NCBI GenBank assembly: GCA_025934395.1
Contig: JAICYC010000012.1
Location: forward strand, 1 to 63,153
Length of the DNA: 63,153 nt
Origin: Solirubrobacteraceae bacterium
GTDB taxonomy: Bacteria; Actinomycetota; Thermoleophilia; Solirubrobacterales; Solirubrobacteraceae
Direction of reading: 5' to 3'
Numbering within the stretch: the first letter of the stretch is position 1; every line of letters starts with the position of its first letter. The notes below the pieces were generated by a model that saw nothing but the letters and a program-made list of their open reading frames with translations, made no database searches and had not been told where the DNA came from. This document shows, piece after piece, positions 8,124 through 15,754 of the stretch. A program made the position numbers and the translations under genes.

Positions 8124-8974
8124 GCGGCGCGCTCCGCGGCGGGTGTGCCGTTGTCCCACAGCGCCTCGCGCAGGCCCAGCTCGCGTGCGCCCGCGCGCAC
8201 GTGCTCAGCGTCCTCGCGCAGCACCACCGCGATCACCCCGCCCGCGGGATCCTCGCGTCGCTCGAGCGCCGCTGCGAGTCGAGCGGCGGGCTGCATGTGG
8301 ACTCCATCGGCGCCCAGCGCCCGGTAGGTGTCGGCGAGCGCGTACAGCGCCCCCGCCGGACCCGTGGCCCTGCCTACGACGCACACGAAGTGCCCCACCT
8401 CCCAGTCGGGCGGCGGGCCATCGTCGGCGCCCTCGAGCAGATGCCCGAGCAGCTCGCCGAGCGAGGCGTGCGAGCCCCACAGGTAGCGCGTGTGGAGGTT
8501 CGCGAGCAGCGCTGCGGGCCGCTCCAGCGCTGCCACGAGCGCGAACGCGCCCGCGAGGGTGCCCACGGTCCACGGTCCCGCCAGGGGGATCGCCTCGGCG
8601 GCGCCGTCCGAGACGGAGCCGATCGCGGCCACGACGCCCTGCGCGGTCGTCCCCGACCGCGCACCGTCGTCGATGCGCGGCAGGTCCAGGCGGTAGTCGC
8701 GCCGCCCGTGTTCGCCGGCCGGGAGGATCTCGGGCTGCGGCTCGCTGGAGACGAGGCTGCCCGCGGCCAGCGCGACGTCGTCCTGATCGATCTCGCGCCC
8801 CTCGCGCCCCCGCACGCCGGCCGCCACCAGCGCGAGGGCCCCGCAGAACGCGCCGCACAGGTCATCGCGCTGCGGCAGCTCGCGCGCGTGTGCGAGCAGC
8901 AGCGCATCGGCTCCCGGCAGCAGCGTCACGTCGATCGTGCGAGCCCCGCCCGTCGGTCGGGAGAACCCCTCCAT
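8120..8974 (-). CDS. Uncharacterised protein heading the ligase-amidohydrolase unit
   Basis: 284 residues, no signal peptide or membrane segment. The conserved-looking N-terminal ARELPQRDDLCGAFCGALAL has two cysteines in an LCGAFCG context, reminiscent of a papain-like fold entrance. A possible His region, DWEVGHFVCVVGRATGP, follows near residue 200, so a cysteine-hydrolase fold is conceivable. From memory it resembles the family named DUF6885, which I could not check. It is the first gene of a unit with the glutamine-synthetase-like and M20 genes, and its ATG at 8974 is six bases after a TATATT -10 element. Function not assigned. Confidence 0.7.
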   Translation of the reverse strand: MEGFSRPTGGARTIDVTLLPGADALLLAHARELPQRDDLCGAFCGALALVAAGVRGREGREIDQDDVALAAGSLVSSEPQPEILPAGEHGRRDYRLDLPRIDDGARSGTTAQGVVAAIGSVSDGAAEAIPLAGPWTVGTLAGAFALVAALERPAALLANLHTRYLWGSHASLGELLGHLLEGADDGPPPDWEVGHFVCVVGRATGPAGALYALADTYRALGADGVHMQPAARLAAALERREDPAGGVIAVVLREDAEHVRAGARELGLREALWDNGTPAAERAA

Positions 8975-8980
8975 AGCCGC

Positions 8981-8986
8981 AATATA
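8981..8986 (-). promoter_or_regulatory. -10 element of leaderless promoter for the three-gene ligase unit
   Basis: Minus-strand TATATT ends 6 nt before the ATG at 8974. This is the clearest -10 box among the leaderless starts here. It sits back to back with the acyl-CoA dehydrogenase promoter region. Confidence 0.65.
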
Positions 8987-8988
8987 CG

Positions 8989-8994
8989 TACGCT
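8989..8994 (+). promoter_or_regulatory. Candidate -10 element, acyl-CoA dehydrogenase gene
   Basis: TACGCT about 42 bases upstream of the ATG at 9036 would give a leader of about 35 nt that contains the GGGAAAGGA ribosome-binding site. Confidence 0.4.
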
Positions 8995-9035
8995 TGGGGC
9001 ACACCCACGGTGCCTGAGGGAAAGGATGCGACGCG

Positions 9036-10337
9036 ATGAGCTGGGACTTCTCCACAGACCCTGACTTCCAGGAGCAGCTCGACTGGATGAGCGCGTTCGT
9101 GCGCGAGAACATCTGGCCGCTCGAGACGATCTGGCGCGACATCGGTCTCGACGGTCTCGCGCGCGCGATCGCGCCGATGCAGGAGCAGGTGAAGGAGCGC
9201 GGCCTGTGGGCGGCGCACCTCCCGCCCGAGCTCGGCGGGCAGGGGATGGGTCAGGTGCGGCTCGGGCTGATGCACGAGATCCTCGGCACCTCGCCGATCG
9301 CGCCGCTCGCCTTCGGCAACGCCGCCCCCGACTCCGGGAACTCGGAGATCCTCGCGCTCGCGGGCACGCCCGAGCAGAAGGAGCGATGGCTGCACCCGCT
9401 GCTCGCCGGCGACCTGCGCAGCGCGTTCAGCATGACCGAGCCGCACACTCCGGGGTCCGACCCCACGCAGCTCGCCACGCGCGCCGTGCGCGACGGCGAC
9501 GATTGGGTGATCGAGGGGCGCAAGTGGTTCTCCTCGAACGCCTCGATCGCCGACTTCCTGATCGTGATGGCGGTCACCAACCCGGACGCGCGGCCCGCCC
9601 AGCGCGCGTCGATGTTCGTCGTGCCGGTCGACACGCCGGGGGTGGAGATCCTCCGCGACGTGCCCACGATGGAGCACCCGTGGGAGCACTACGGCGGCTA
9701 CGGCGGCCACGCCGAAATCGCCTACGAGGGCGCGCGCGTCCCCGCGGAGGCGCTGCTCGGCGGCGAGGGCGAGGGCTTCATCCTCGCCCAGCACCGCCTC
9801 GTGCCGGGCCGCATCCACCACTGCATGCGCTGGCTCGGGGTCGCCCGCCGTGCGTTCGACATGATGTGCGAGCGCGCCACCTACCGCCAGGCGCACGGCT
9901 CGCTGCTCGCCGACAAGCAGACGGTGCAGAACTGGATCGCGGACTCCACCGCGGAGATGCAGGCGGCGCGTCTGATGACGCTCCACGCTGCGTGGGTGAT
10001 GGACACCCAGGGCGCGAGCGCCGCCCGCACCGACGTTGCGCTGATCAAGTTCTACGGCGCGAAGGTGCTCCACGACGTGGTCGACCGCGCGCTGCAGCTG
10101 CACGGATCGCTCGGGTACTCCACCGACCTGCCGCTCGAGGGCATGTACCGGTTCGCCCGCGCCGCCCGCATCTACGACGGCCCGGACGAGGTGCACCGTC
10201 AGTCGGTCGCACGCAAGGTGATGCTCGGCTACTCACCGCCGCCGAACGGCATCCCCACCGAGCACGTGCCCACGCGCCGCGCGCAGGCGCGCGAGCGTTT
10301 CGGCGAGCTGCTGGAGGCGGTCACCGCCAACGACTGA
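9036..10337 (+). CDS. Acyl-CoA dehydrogenase
   Basis: 433-residue FAD-dependent acyl-CoA dehydrogenase of the FadE type. The N-terminal helical domain is followed by the middle beta domain with FSMTEPHTPGSDPTQLATRA and GRKWFSSNASIADFLIVMAV (flavin and substrate contacts). The C-terminal helical domain includes RIHHCMRWLGVARRAFDMMC and ends in HGSLGYSTDLPLEGMYR and YDGPDEVHRQSVAR. These features match the ACAD10/11-like bacterial branch more than the short-chain enzymes. Substrate chain length is not readable. It is divergent from the ligase unit and stands alone. Confidence 0.88.
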   Translation: MSWDFSTDPDFQEQLDWMSAFVRENIWPLETIWRDIGLDGLARAIAPMQEQVKERGLWAAHLPPELGGQGMGQVRLGLMHEILGTSPIAPLAFGNAAPDSGNSEILALAGTPEQKERWLHPLLAGDLRSAFSMTEPHTPGSDPTQLATRAVRDGDDWVIEGRKWFSSNASIADFLIVMAVTNPDARPAQRASMFVVPVDTPGVEILRDVPTMEHPWEHYGGYGGHAEIAYEGARVPAEALLGGEGEGFILAQHRLVPGRIHHCMRWLGVARRAFDMMCERATYRQAHGSLLADKQTVQNWIADSTAEMQAARLMTLHAAWVMDTQGASAARTDVALIKFYGAKVLHDVVDRALQLHGSLGYSTDLPLEGMYRFARAARIYDGPDEVHRQSVARKVMLGYSPPPNGIPTEHVPTRRAQARERFGELLEAVTAND

Positions 10338-10362
10338 CGCGGGGCGCCGCGTCCCGGGGCTC

Positions 10363-10368
10363 TAGCCT
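10363..10368 (+). promoter_or_regulatory. -10 element of near-leaderless promoter, murL
   Basis: TAGCCT ends 8 nt before the ATG at 10377, consistent with transcription beginning at or within two bases of the start codon of murL-murD2. Confidence 0.5.
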
Positions 10369-10376
10369 TCCGGACG

Positions 10377-11759
10377 ATGCCCACACAGACCGAGGGGGCG
10401 CTCGCGCGCTTCGCGCCCGAGCGCTTCTCCACGTTCCGGTTCCTCGGGCGCGAGCTCGACGAGCACGGCCGCGCGACGCTTCGCTATGCGCTCGACGACG
10501 AGATCGAGTTCACCGAGCGCGTCACGCTGCCTGCGCCCGCGCCGCTCGACGACGATCATCGCGAGCGCCTGGACGGGCTGCTCGCGCTGCTGCACTGGGT
10601 GGCGGGCGTGAGCTACTTCAAGACCGCCGCGCCGCCCGCGGTCAGCTGCGAGGCCGGCGCGCCCTCTCCCGCCGCCGCCGACCTGCTCGAGGCGCTCTAC
10701 TCGGAGGGGCTGGCCGAGTTCGCCTACACCAACCGCCTGGAGCGCCTGCCGCGCCCGAGCTTCCCGCGTGCGGCCGCGGAGCCTCGCGCAGCCGAGGCCG
10801 CGCCCCGCGGCGCGTCCGACCCCGCGCGCGTGCTGGTGCCGGTCGGCGGCGGCAAGGACTCGATCGTGGCGCTCGAGATCGCGCGGCGTGCGGGGCTCGA
10901 CGTGGGGCTGTTCTCGGTCGGCGACGCGGCGCCGATCGCCCGCACGGTGGCGGTGTCGGGCCTGCCCCGCCTGCAGGCCCTGCGCGAGCTCGACCCACAC
11001 CTGATCGAGCTCAACCGCGCCGGCGCGCTCAACGGTCACGTCCCCGTGACGGCGATCGTCACGTGCATAGCGCTGCTCACCGCTGCGATCAACGGCTACG
11101 ACTCGGTCGCGATGGCCAACGAGCGCTCCGCCTCCCATGGCAACGTCACGTGGGACGGCGTCGAGGTCAACCACCAGTTCAGCAAGGGCATGCGCGCGGA
11201 GCGGCTGCTCACGCGCGCGCTGGCGGAGATCCCCGGCGCCCCGCGCGCGTTCTCGCTGCTGCGCCCCGCCTCCGAGCTCGCGATCGCGCGTGCGTTCGCG
11301 CGCATGGAGCAGTACCACGGCGCGTTCACCAGCTGCAACGCTATCTTCCGGCTCGACCCTTCGCTGCGCTCGGCCTCGTGGTGCTGCGACTGCCCCAAGT
11401 GCCGGTTCGTGTTCCTCGCGCTGGCGCCGTTCAGCGACCCTGCGCACCTGCGCGAGGTGTTCGGCGCCGATCTGCTCGACGAAGACAGCCAGCGTGAGGG
11501 GTTCGCGCTGCTCACCGCCACGGGCGGACACAAGCCGTTCGAGTGCGTCGGCGAGGAGCAGGAGAGCGTCGCCGCGCTGCGGATGCTCGCCCGTGACGAC
11601 CGTTGGCGCGAGCACCGCGTGGTCGTGGCGCTGGCGCAGGACGTGCTCGCGCGCCTGCCCGACGACGTCGGTGATCCCGACGTCGTCCTCTCGCTCGCGC
11701 GCGACAACGACGTGCCGGACGTCTTCAGCGCCCACGCGGATGCGATTCTCGGAGCTTGA
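10377..11759 (+). CDS. murL: UDP-MurNAc-L-Ala-L-Glu epimerase MurL
   Basis: 460-residue enzyme of the MurL family, which epimerises the terminal L-Glu of UDP-MurNAc-L-Ala-L-Glu to D-Glu using ATP during cytoplasmic peptidoglycan precursor synthesis. Residues about 155-170 hold a PP-loop-like ATP site, LVPVGGGKDSIVALEIA. Later segments include AMANERSASHGNVTWDG, QFSKGMRAERLL and a cysteine-rich WCCDCPKCRFVFL that could bind metal. It overlaps by 20 bases with a MurD-type ligase gene. That is the defining pairing of the MurD2/MurL route first described in Xanthomonas, which bypasses glutamate racemase. Confidence 0.88.
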   Translation: MPTQTEGALARFAPERFSTFRFLGRELDEHGRATLRYALDDEIEFTERVTLPAPAPLDDDHRERLDGLLALLHWVAGVSYFKTAAPPAVSCEAGAPSPAAADLLEALYSEGLAEFAYTNRLERLPRPSFPRAAAEPRAAEAAPRGASDPARVLVPVGGGKDSIVALEIARRAGLDVGLFSVGDAAPIARTVAVSGLPRLQALRELDPHLIELNRAGALNGHVPVTAIVTCIALLTAAINGYDSVAMANERSASHGNVTWDGVEVNHQFSKGMRAERLLTRALAEIPGAPRAFSLLRPASELAIARAFARMEQYHGAFTSCNAIFRLDPSLRSASWCCDCPKCRFVFLALAPFSDPAHLREVFGADLLDEDSQREGFALLTATGGHKPFECVGEEQESVAALRMLARDDRWREHRVVVALAQDVLARLPDDVGDPDVVLSLARDNDVPDVFSAHADAILGA

Positions 11760-13095
11760 CGGCGCGCACGTGGGCGTGTGGGGCGCCGGGCGCGAGATCC
11801 GCTCGCTGGCGGGTCAGCTGCGGGCTCGCCTGCCGCGCGCGCAGATCGCCGTGATCGCACACGACGGCGACGCCGCCCCGGATCTGGGCGGCCAGCTCGG
11901 CTTCCCCGAGGCACGCCTGGCGGGCCCCGGGGAGCAGGCGGATGCGCTGATGCGCTGCGAGATCGTGGTGCGCTCCCCGGGCGTGTCCGCCCACCGCGCC
12001 GAGCTCGTGGCGGTCCGGCAGGCGGGCGTTCCGGTCACGACCGCCACGGCGCTCTGGCTGGCCGAGCGCGGGAGCGCGGAGGTGGTCGGCGTGACGGGCA
12101 CGAAGGGCAAGAGCACGACCGCCGCGCTGCTCGCCCATCTCCTGCGCGCGCGCGGCCACGAGACGTTGCTGGCGGGCAACATCGGCGCGCCCGCGCTCGA
12201 CCTGCTCGACGCCGACGCGAGCGCGACCGCTGTCGTGGAGCTCTCGAGCTTCCAGATCGCAGACCTCGATGTGGGCCCGCGGATCGCGGTCGTCACGAAC
12301 GTCTACCGCGAGCACCTCGATTGGCACGGCTCGCTCGATCGCTACCGGGCCGACAAGCTCAGGCTGCTCGACCTCCCCGGTGTGGAGCAGTGCGTCCTGA
12401 ACCATCGCGACGAGGTGCTCCGCGGGCTCGTCCCCGCGAGCGCAGCCCGGCGCTGGTTCGGCGCGCCCGATGGCTGGGACGCGCGCGAGGACGGCGCGCT
12501 GCTGCTCGGCGGCGAGCTGCAGCTCGCGGCGGGCGAGCTCCGGTTGCGCGGCGTGCACAACGCGCTCAACGCATGCGCTGCGCTGACCGCGGTGGAAGCG
12601 CTCGGGATCCGCCCCGCTCCCGCGCGGGAGCTCGCGGGCTTCGAGGCGCTCGCGCACCGCCTGCAGACGGTCGCCGAGCGCGACGGCGTCACGTGGGTCG
12701 ACGACAGCATCTCGACCACCCCCGAGTCGACGCTCGCGGCGCTGGCGAGCTTCGCCGCCGCGCCCGTGATCCTGCTCGCGGGTGGGCAGGACCGCGACCA
12801 GGACTACGGAGCGCTCGCGCACGAGCTCGCCCGCCGGGCGTCGCTCGAGCACGCGCGGGCGACGCTCGTCGCGATGCCCAGCACCGGGCCGCGACTGCTC
12901 GCACAGGCGCTCGCCGCCGGAATGCCCGCGAGCGGCGCGATCGAGTCCGCCGGGCTCCCCGACGCGGTCGCGCACGCGCGGGCGCTCGCCGAGCCCGGGA
13001 GCGTGGTGCTGCTCTCGCCGGCAGCCCCCAGCTTCGATCGCTTCCGCGACTTCGAGCAGCGCGGCGAGCGCTTCGCCGAGCTCGCGTGCGCCTGA
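11740..13095 (+). CDS. murD2: UDP-MurNAc-L-Ala--L-Glu ligase MurD2
   Basis: 451-residue Mur ligase. The N-terminal Rossmann-like UDP-binding domain begins GAHVGVWGAGREIRSLAGQL. The central ATPase has the P-loop VVGVTGTKGKSTTAALLAH (residues about 120-138), ELSSFQIADL and TNVYREHLDWHGSLDRYRADK. The C-terminal domain has RLQTVAERDGVTWVDDSIST followed by LLAGGQDRDQDY. All are hallmarks of MurD. The overlap with murL implies that it adds L-Glu, making it the MurD2 variant, rather than D-Glu. Start ATG 11740 lies inside murL; an in-frame TTG at 11755 is an alternative. Confidence 0.86.
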   Translation: MRFSELDGAHVGVWGAGREIRSLAGQLRARLPRAQIAVIAHDGDAAPDLGGQLGFPEARLAGPGEQADALMRCEIVVRSPGVSAHRAELVAVRQAGVPVTTATALWLAERGSAEVVGVTGTKGKSTTAALLAHLLRARGHETLLAGNIGAPALDLLDADASATAVVELSSFQIADLDVGPRIAVVTNVYREHLDWHGSLDRYRADKLRLLDLPGVEQCVLNHRDEVLRGLVPASAARRWFGAPDGWDAREDGALLLGGELQLAAGELRLRGVHNALNACAALTAVEALGIRPAPARELAGFEALAHRLQTVAERDGVTWVDDSISTTPESTLAALASFAAAPVILLAGGQDRDQDYGALAHELARRASLEHARATLVAMPSTGPRLLAQALAAGMPASGAIESAGLPDAVAHARALAEPGSVVLLSPAAPSFDRFRDFEQRGERFAELACA

Positions 13096-13174
13096 GCTCT
13101 CCCCGCGTGGACCCCGGGTCGGCGCCGTTGGTGGCCGAGTCCTCGCCTGTGCTGCCGGCTGGGTGTTCAAACGC

Positions 13175-13202
13175 CGCCGCCCCCGGTGACGGGGGCGGCG
13201 GT
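13175..13202. terminator. Strong hairpin between murD2 and the convergent beta-helix gene
   Basis: Inverted repeat CCGCCGCCCCCG / CGGGGGCGGCGG around a GTGA tetraloop, a 12-bp all-GC stem. It lies 79 bases after murD2 and 22 bases from the end of the convergent gene, so it can serve both. No T-run follows on the plus strand. Confidence 0.6.
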
Positions 13203-13224
13203 ACGCCTCAGATGCGAGGAGCGC

Positions 13225-14697
13225 TCACGGACACAGCGGGTTCGCGGGCACGCCTTCGCACGGGTTCGGCATCGTCGCCTGCGCGGGCGGAGCCGGCTGG
13301 GCGACCTCTTCGCGCCCTTCGGAGACCGCCTGGAGTTCGAGCAGGTAGAAGACCGCTTCGAACCCGAGTTCCGGGTTGGGCGTGGTTTTGTTCTGGCACC
13401 CCCACGTCCCTTCGATTTCGCCGGGGTAGGTCGCCGCGGTGAACGTGTTCCCGGACAGGCAGTTGTTCGTCGACTGCATGCTGCCGAACAGGCCGCCGGA
13501 CATGAACACGTCACCGGCGTACGTGCCGCCGGCGTAGCCGTTGCCCGAGAACGTGTTGTTCACGATCCGGTTCCCCGACAGCTGGAAGAACAGCGTTTTT
13601 TCTTCGATCGGGAACGGGTTGGGGTACTCGAACGCCATGACGCCGTCGGTCGGGTTGTTCTTGATCGTGTTGCCTTCGACCACGTCGCCGTAGTCGCCGG
13701 GAAGCTCGATCCCCGCGCCCCACGGCGCGGCGCCGGAGGACGGGTTGTCGGGCGCGTTGATGTTGTTGTTTTCTTCGACGAGGTTGTTGCGGATGAACGT
13801 GCAGTGCGCGAATTCGGTGCTCGAGAACATCGGCAGCCGCTTGTTGACTTTCGCCGGATGGTGTTCGCACGCCCCGTTCTGCGGCGGCGGGCCGTCACCG
13901 GGGTTTTCGGAGTTGGGCGCGATCCCCGTCGTGTTGTGGCTGAAGACCGAGTTTTCGATCACCAGTTTGCCGCCCGAGTTCGAGCCGGAGTAGCCGAGCG
14001 CGTTGTTTTCGAGCGTGGCTTTGTCGATGCGCGCGTTGCATTCCTGGCACGCACCGAGGTAGATCCCCGAGTCGTTGAAGCCCGACGCGTAGATGTTTTC
14101 CCATTCGCCGGTGACCTCGTTGTTCGTGAAGATCCCGTAGCCGCCGAGGAGCCCGTCGTCGTAGGCGGTCAGGTAGCGCCCGTACCAGCCGTGCGCGCCG
14201 ATTTTCCCGGAGTCTTCGCCCCCGTTCCACCAGATCTCGTTGCCGCCGGGGCCGTCGGATTCGGCTCGGTCGAAGTTGCGCACCGTGAGGTTCTCGACCC
14301 ACACGTTGTTCGCTTTGAAGATTTCGATGCCGTTGCTGCCGCCGGGGAGCGGTTTGTGCTGCCCGTCCAGGATCACCGTGTTGCGGTCCATCCCGCGAAC
14401 GTAGATGCGCGAGTGTTCTTTGGTGATCTTGACTTCTTCGTCGTAGGTGCCGGGCTCGATCAGGACCCAGGAGCCCGCTTTGGTCGCGTCGACCGCTTCC
14501 TGGATCTTGTGGAAGTAGTGCACGTTCGCGGGCACGCTGCCCGGGAATCCGCCCTGCGTGACGATCATCACCTGCGGCGCCGCGCTCGCGTCGGCGGCGA
14601 GCGCCAGCGTGAGCAGCGTCGACGCGAGCGCCACAACGGTCACGGCAGCGCGACGTGCGCGACGGCCGAACGTCCTGCTCGAACCCATCTGAGTCAT
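13225..14697 (-). CDS. Secreted right-handed parallel beta-helix protein
   Basis: 490 residues. The signal peptide is residues about 1-42 (arginine-rich TFGRRARRAAV, then VVALASTLLTLALAADASA with cleavage before APQVMIV). The mature part shows the pectate-lyase/NosD style of short strands with Asn ladders: IQEAVDATKAGSWVLIEPGT at the start, then repeats such as GIEIFKANNVWVENLTVRNF and GNTIKNNPTDGVMAFEY. Several Cys residues could form disulfides. No lyase catalytic set is certain, so polysaccharide binding or cleavage at the surface is only a suggestion. The ATG at 14697 follows a strong GGAGGAGGG ribosome-binding site. Glu codons are mostly GAA. Confidence 0.8.
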   Translation of the reverse strand: MTQMGSSRTFGRRARRAAVTVVALASTLLTLALAADASAAPQVMIVTQGGFPGSVPANVHYFHKIQEAVDATKAGSWVLIEPGTYDEEVKITKEHSRIYVRGMDRNTVILDGQHKPLPGGSNGIEIFKANNVWVENLTVRNFDRAESDGPGGNEIWWNGGEDSGKIGAHGWYGRYLTAYDDGLLGGYGIFTNNEVTGEWENIYASGFNDSGIYLGACQECNARIDKATLENNALGYSGSNSGGKLVIENSVFSHNTTGIAPNSENPGDGPPPQNGACEHHPAKVNKRLPMFSSTEFAHCTFIRNNLVEENNNINAPDNPSSGAAPWGAGIELPGDYGDVVEGNTIKNNPTDGVMAFEYPNPFPIEEKTLFFQLSGNRIVNNTFSGNGYAGGTYAGDVFMSGGLFGSMQSTNNCLSGNTFTAATYPGEIEGTWGCQNKTTPNPELGFEAVFYLLELQAVSEGREEVAQPAPPAQATMPNPCEGVPANPLCP

Positions 14698-14749
14698 CCC
14701 AGACCCTCCTCCTGGATCTCGACGGCAACCGCCCCCTGCGGTTCGGGGC

Positions 14750-14755
14750 ACCCTA
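14750..14755 (-). promoter_or_regulatory. Candidate -10 element, beta-helix gene
   Basis: Minus-strand TAGGGT within GATATAGGGT, about 52 bases upstream of the ATG at 14697. It leaves a leader of about 45 nt that ends in the ribosome-binding site. Confidence 0.4.
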
Positions 14756-14832
14756 TATCGCAATGGCTCGGGTAGCAACCCTTTCGGCCCTCGCCCGCCG
14801 ACCGCCTGTGCGCTGGTTCTTCGAGGCGCTTC

Positions 14833-15192
14833 TCAGGACTCTTCGCGGCCCGCGCTGCCGGAGCCGGCGCCGGGGTCGGCTCCGGGCCGCTCCTGCTCGG
14901 CTCCGGGCCCCTCCTGCGCGTCATCGGGCCGCTTCGGCGCGTCGTCGGGCGGCGCCTGCGCGGCAGCGGGCCGCTTCGGCGGGATCTCGGGGATCGCGCC
15001 GGGGTCGGCCGCCTCGGCGGCGGCGCGGTTCTCCTCGCGGACCGCGAGCCAGATCTCCTCGCGGTAGATCGACACGCCCGACGGCGCTTCGATGCCGAGG
15101 CGCACGGTGTGCCCGCTCACGCTCATCACCGTCACGAGAACCTCGTCGCCGATCACGACGCGCTCTCCCGGACGACGCGTCAGGATCAGCAT
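14833..15192 (-). CDS. csrA: Carbon storage regulator CsrA with long C-terminal tail
   Basis: Post-transcriptional regulator that binds ANGGA hairpins in mRNA leaders. Residues 1-55 are a standard CsrA core ([18 protein letters not shown], then [19 protein letters not shown]). The RNA-contact residues L4, R6 and R44 are kept. Residues about 56-119 form a proline-, alanine- and aspartate-rich, probably disordered tail that ordinary 60-75-residue CsrA proteins lack. The gene is last in the flgG-to-fliW direction, 67 bases after fliW, and has its own candidate leaderless promoter, so it may be made outside the flagellar cascade. It is expected to repress flagellin translation and be opposed by FliW. 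Confidence 0.92.
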   Translation of the reverse strand: MLILTRRPGERVVIGDEVLVTVMSVSGHTVRLGIEAPSGVSIYREEIWLAVREENRAAAEAADPGAIPEIPPKRPAAAQAPPDDAPKRPDDAQEGPGAEQERPGADPGAGSGSAGREES

Positions 15193-15200
15193 TGCAAGCG

Positions 15201-15206
15201 ATTATG
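15201..15206 (-). promoter_or_regulatory. -10 element of leaderless promoter, csrA
   Basis: Minus-strand CATAAT ends 8 nt before the csrA ATG at 15192, and no ribosome-binding site precedes that ATG. This suggests an independent leaderless csrA transcript besides read-through from the flagellar unit. Confidence 0.5.
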
Positions 15207-15259
15207 AAGCACGCCAACGACACCGACGCGGGGCCGGGCGGCGCGCGGGCCTCCGGCGG

Positions 15260-15742
15260 CTAGGCTGCGCCGGCGGACGTGGCGGTGCCGGCGGGCGGCG
15301 CGGGAGCCTGGGCCCCGGGAGCGAGCTCGAACAGCGGCGCGCGAAGCGGTGCGTCGGCGGCGGCGTTGATCACCTGGTAGCCGTTCCCGCCGGCGAGCAC
15401 GAGCGGCGCGCGCAGGTTGGCGGTGATGTCGAGCGGGTTGGGCGTTGCGCGGACCGTCACCAGCACCCGCGCGCCCGTGGCGTCGGCGATGCCGGTGCGC
15501 TCCTGGTCCTCGGGTGCGATCTCCAGCGTGAAGCCATCGAAGAACTGCTGCGGCGAGACCACCGGCAGCGCGAGCGCAGCGTCCTCGACGCAGTGCAGCC
15601 ACAAGAAGCCGGTCCCGGGGTTGCGGTCGAGCAGCGCGTAGCTGGAGCCGCCGAGGCCGATGAGGCCGAAGGGGAACGCGAACACGTCCTCCTCGTCCAC
15701 CTCGACCGGGCCGAAACGTACGCTGTCGAACTTGACTGGCAT
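15260..15742 (-). CDS. fliW: Flagellar assembly factor FliW
   Basis: 160-residue FliW. In Bacillus this protein binds either flagellin or CsrA and so relieves CsrA repression when cytoplasmic flagellin is low. The family pattern is visible: VKFDSVRFGPVEVDEEDVFA, FPFGLIGLGG, FLWLHCVEDAALALPVVSP and the TVRATPNPLDITANLRAPLV segment. The last about 20 residues are an Ala/Pro tail. It follows flgL by 12 bases and precedes csrA, the same order as in Bacillus (flgL-fliW-csrA), although here flagellin is 33 kb away. Confidence 0.93.
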   Translation of the reverse strand: MPVKFDSVRFGPVEVDEEDVFAFPFGLIGLGGSSYALLDRNPGTGFLWLHCVEDAALALPVVSPQQFFDGFTLEIAPEDQERTGIADATGARVLVTVRATPNPLDITANLRAPLVLAGGNGYQVINAAADAPLRAPLFELAPGAQAPAPPAGTATSAGAA

Positions 15743-15754
15743 CTGCTCTCCTAT

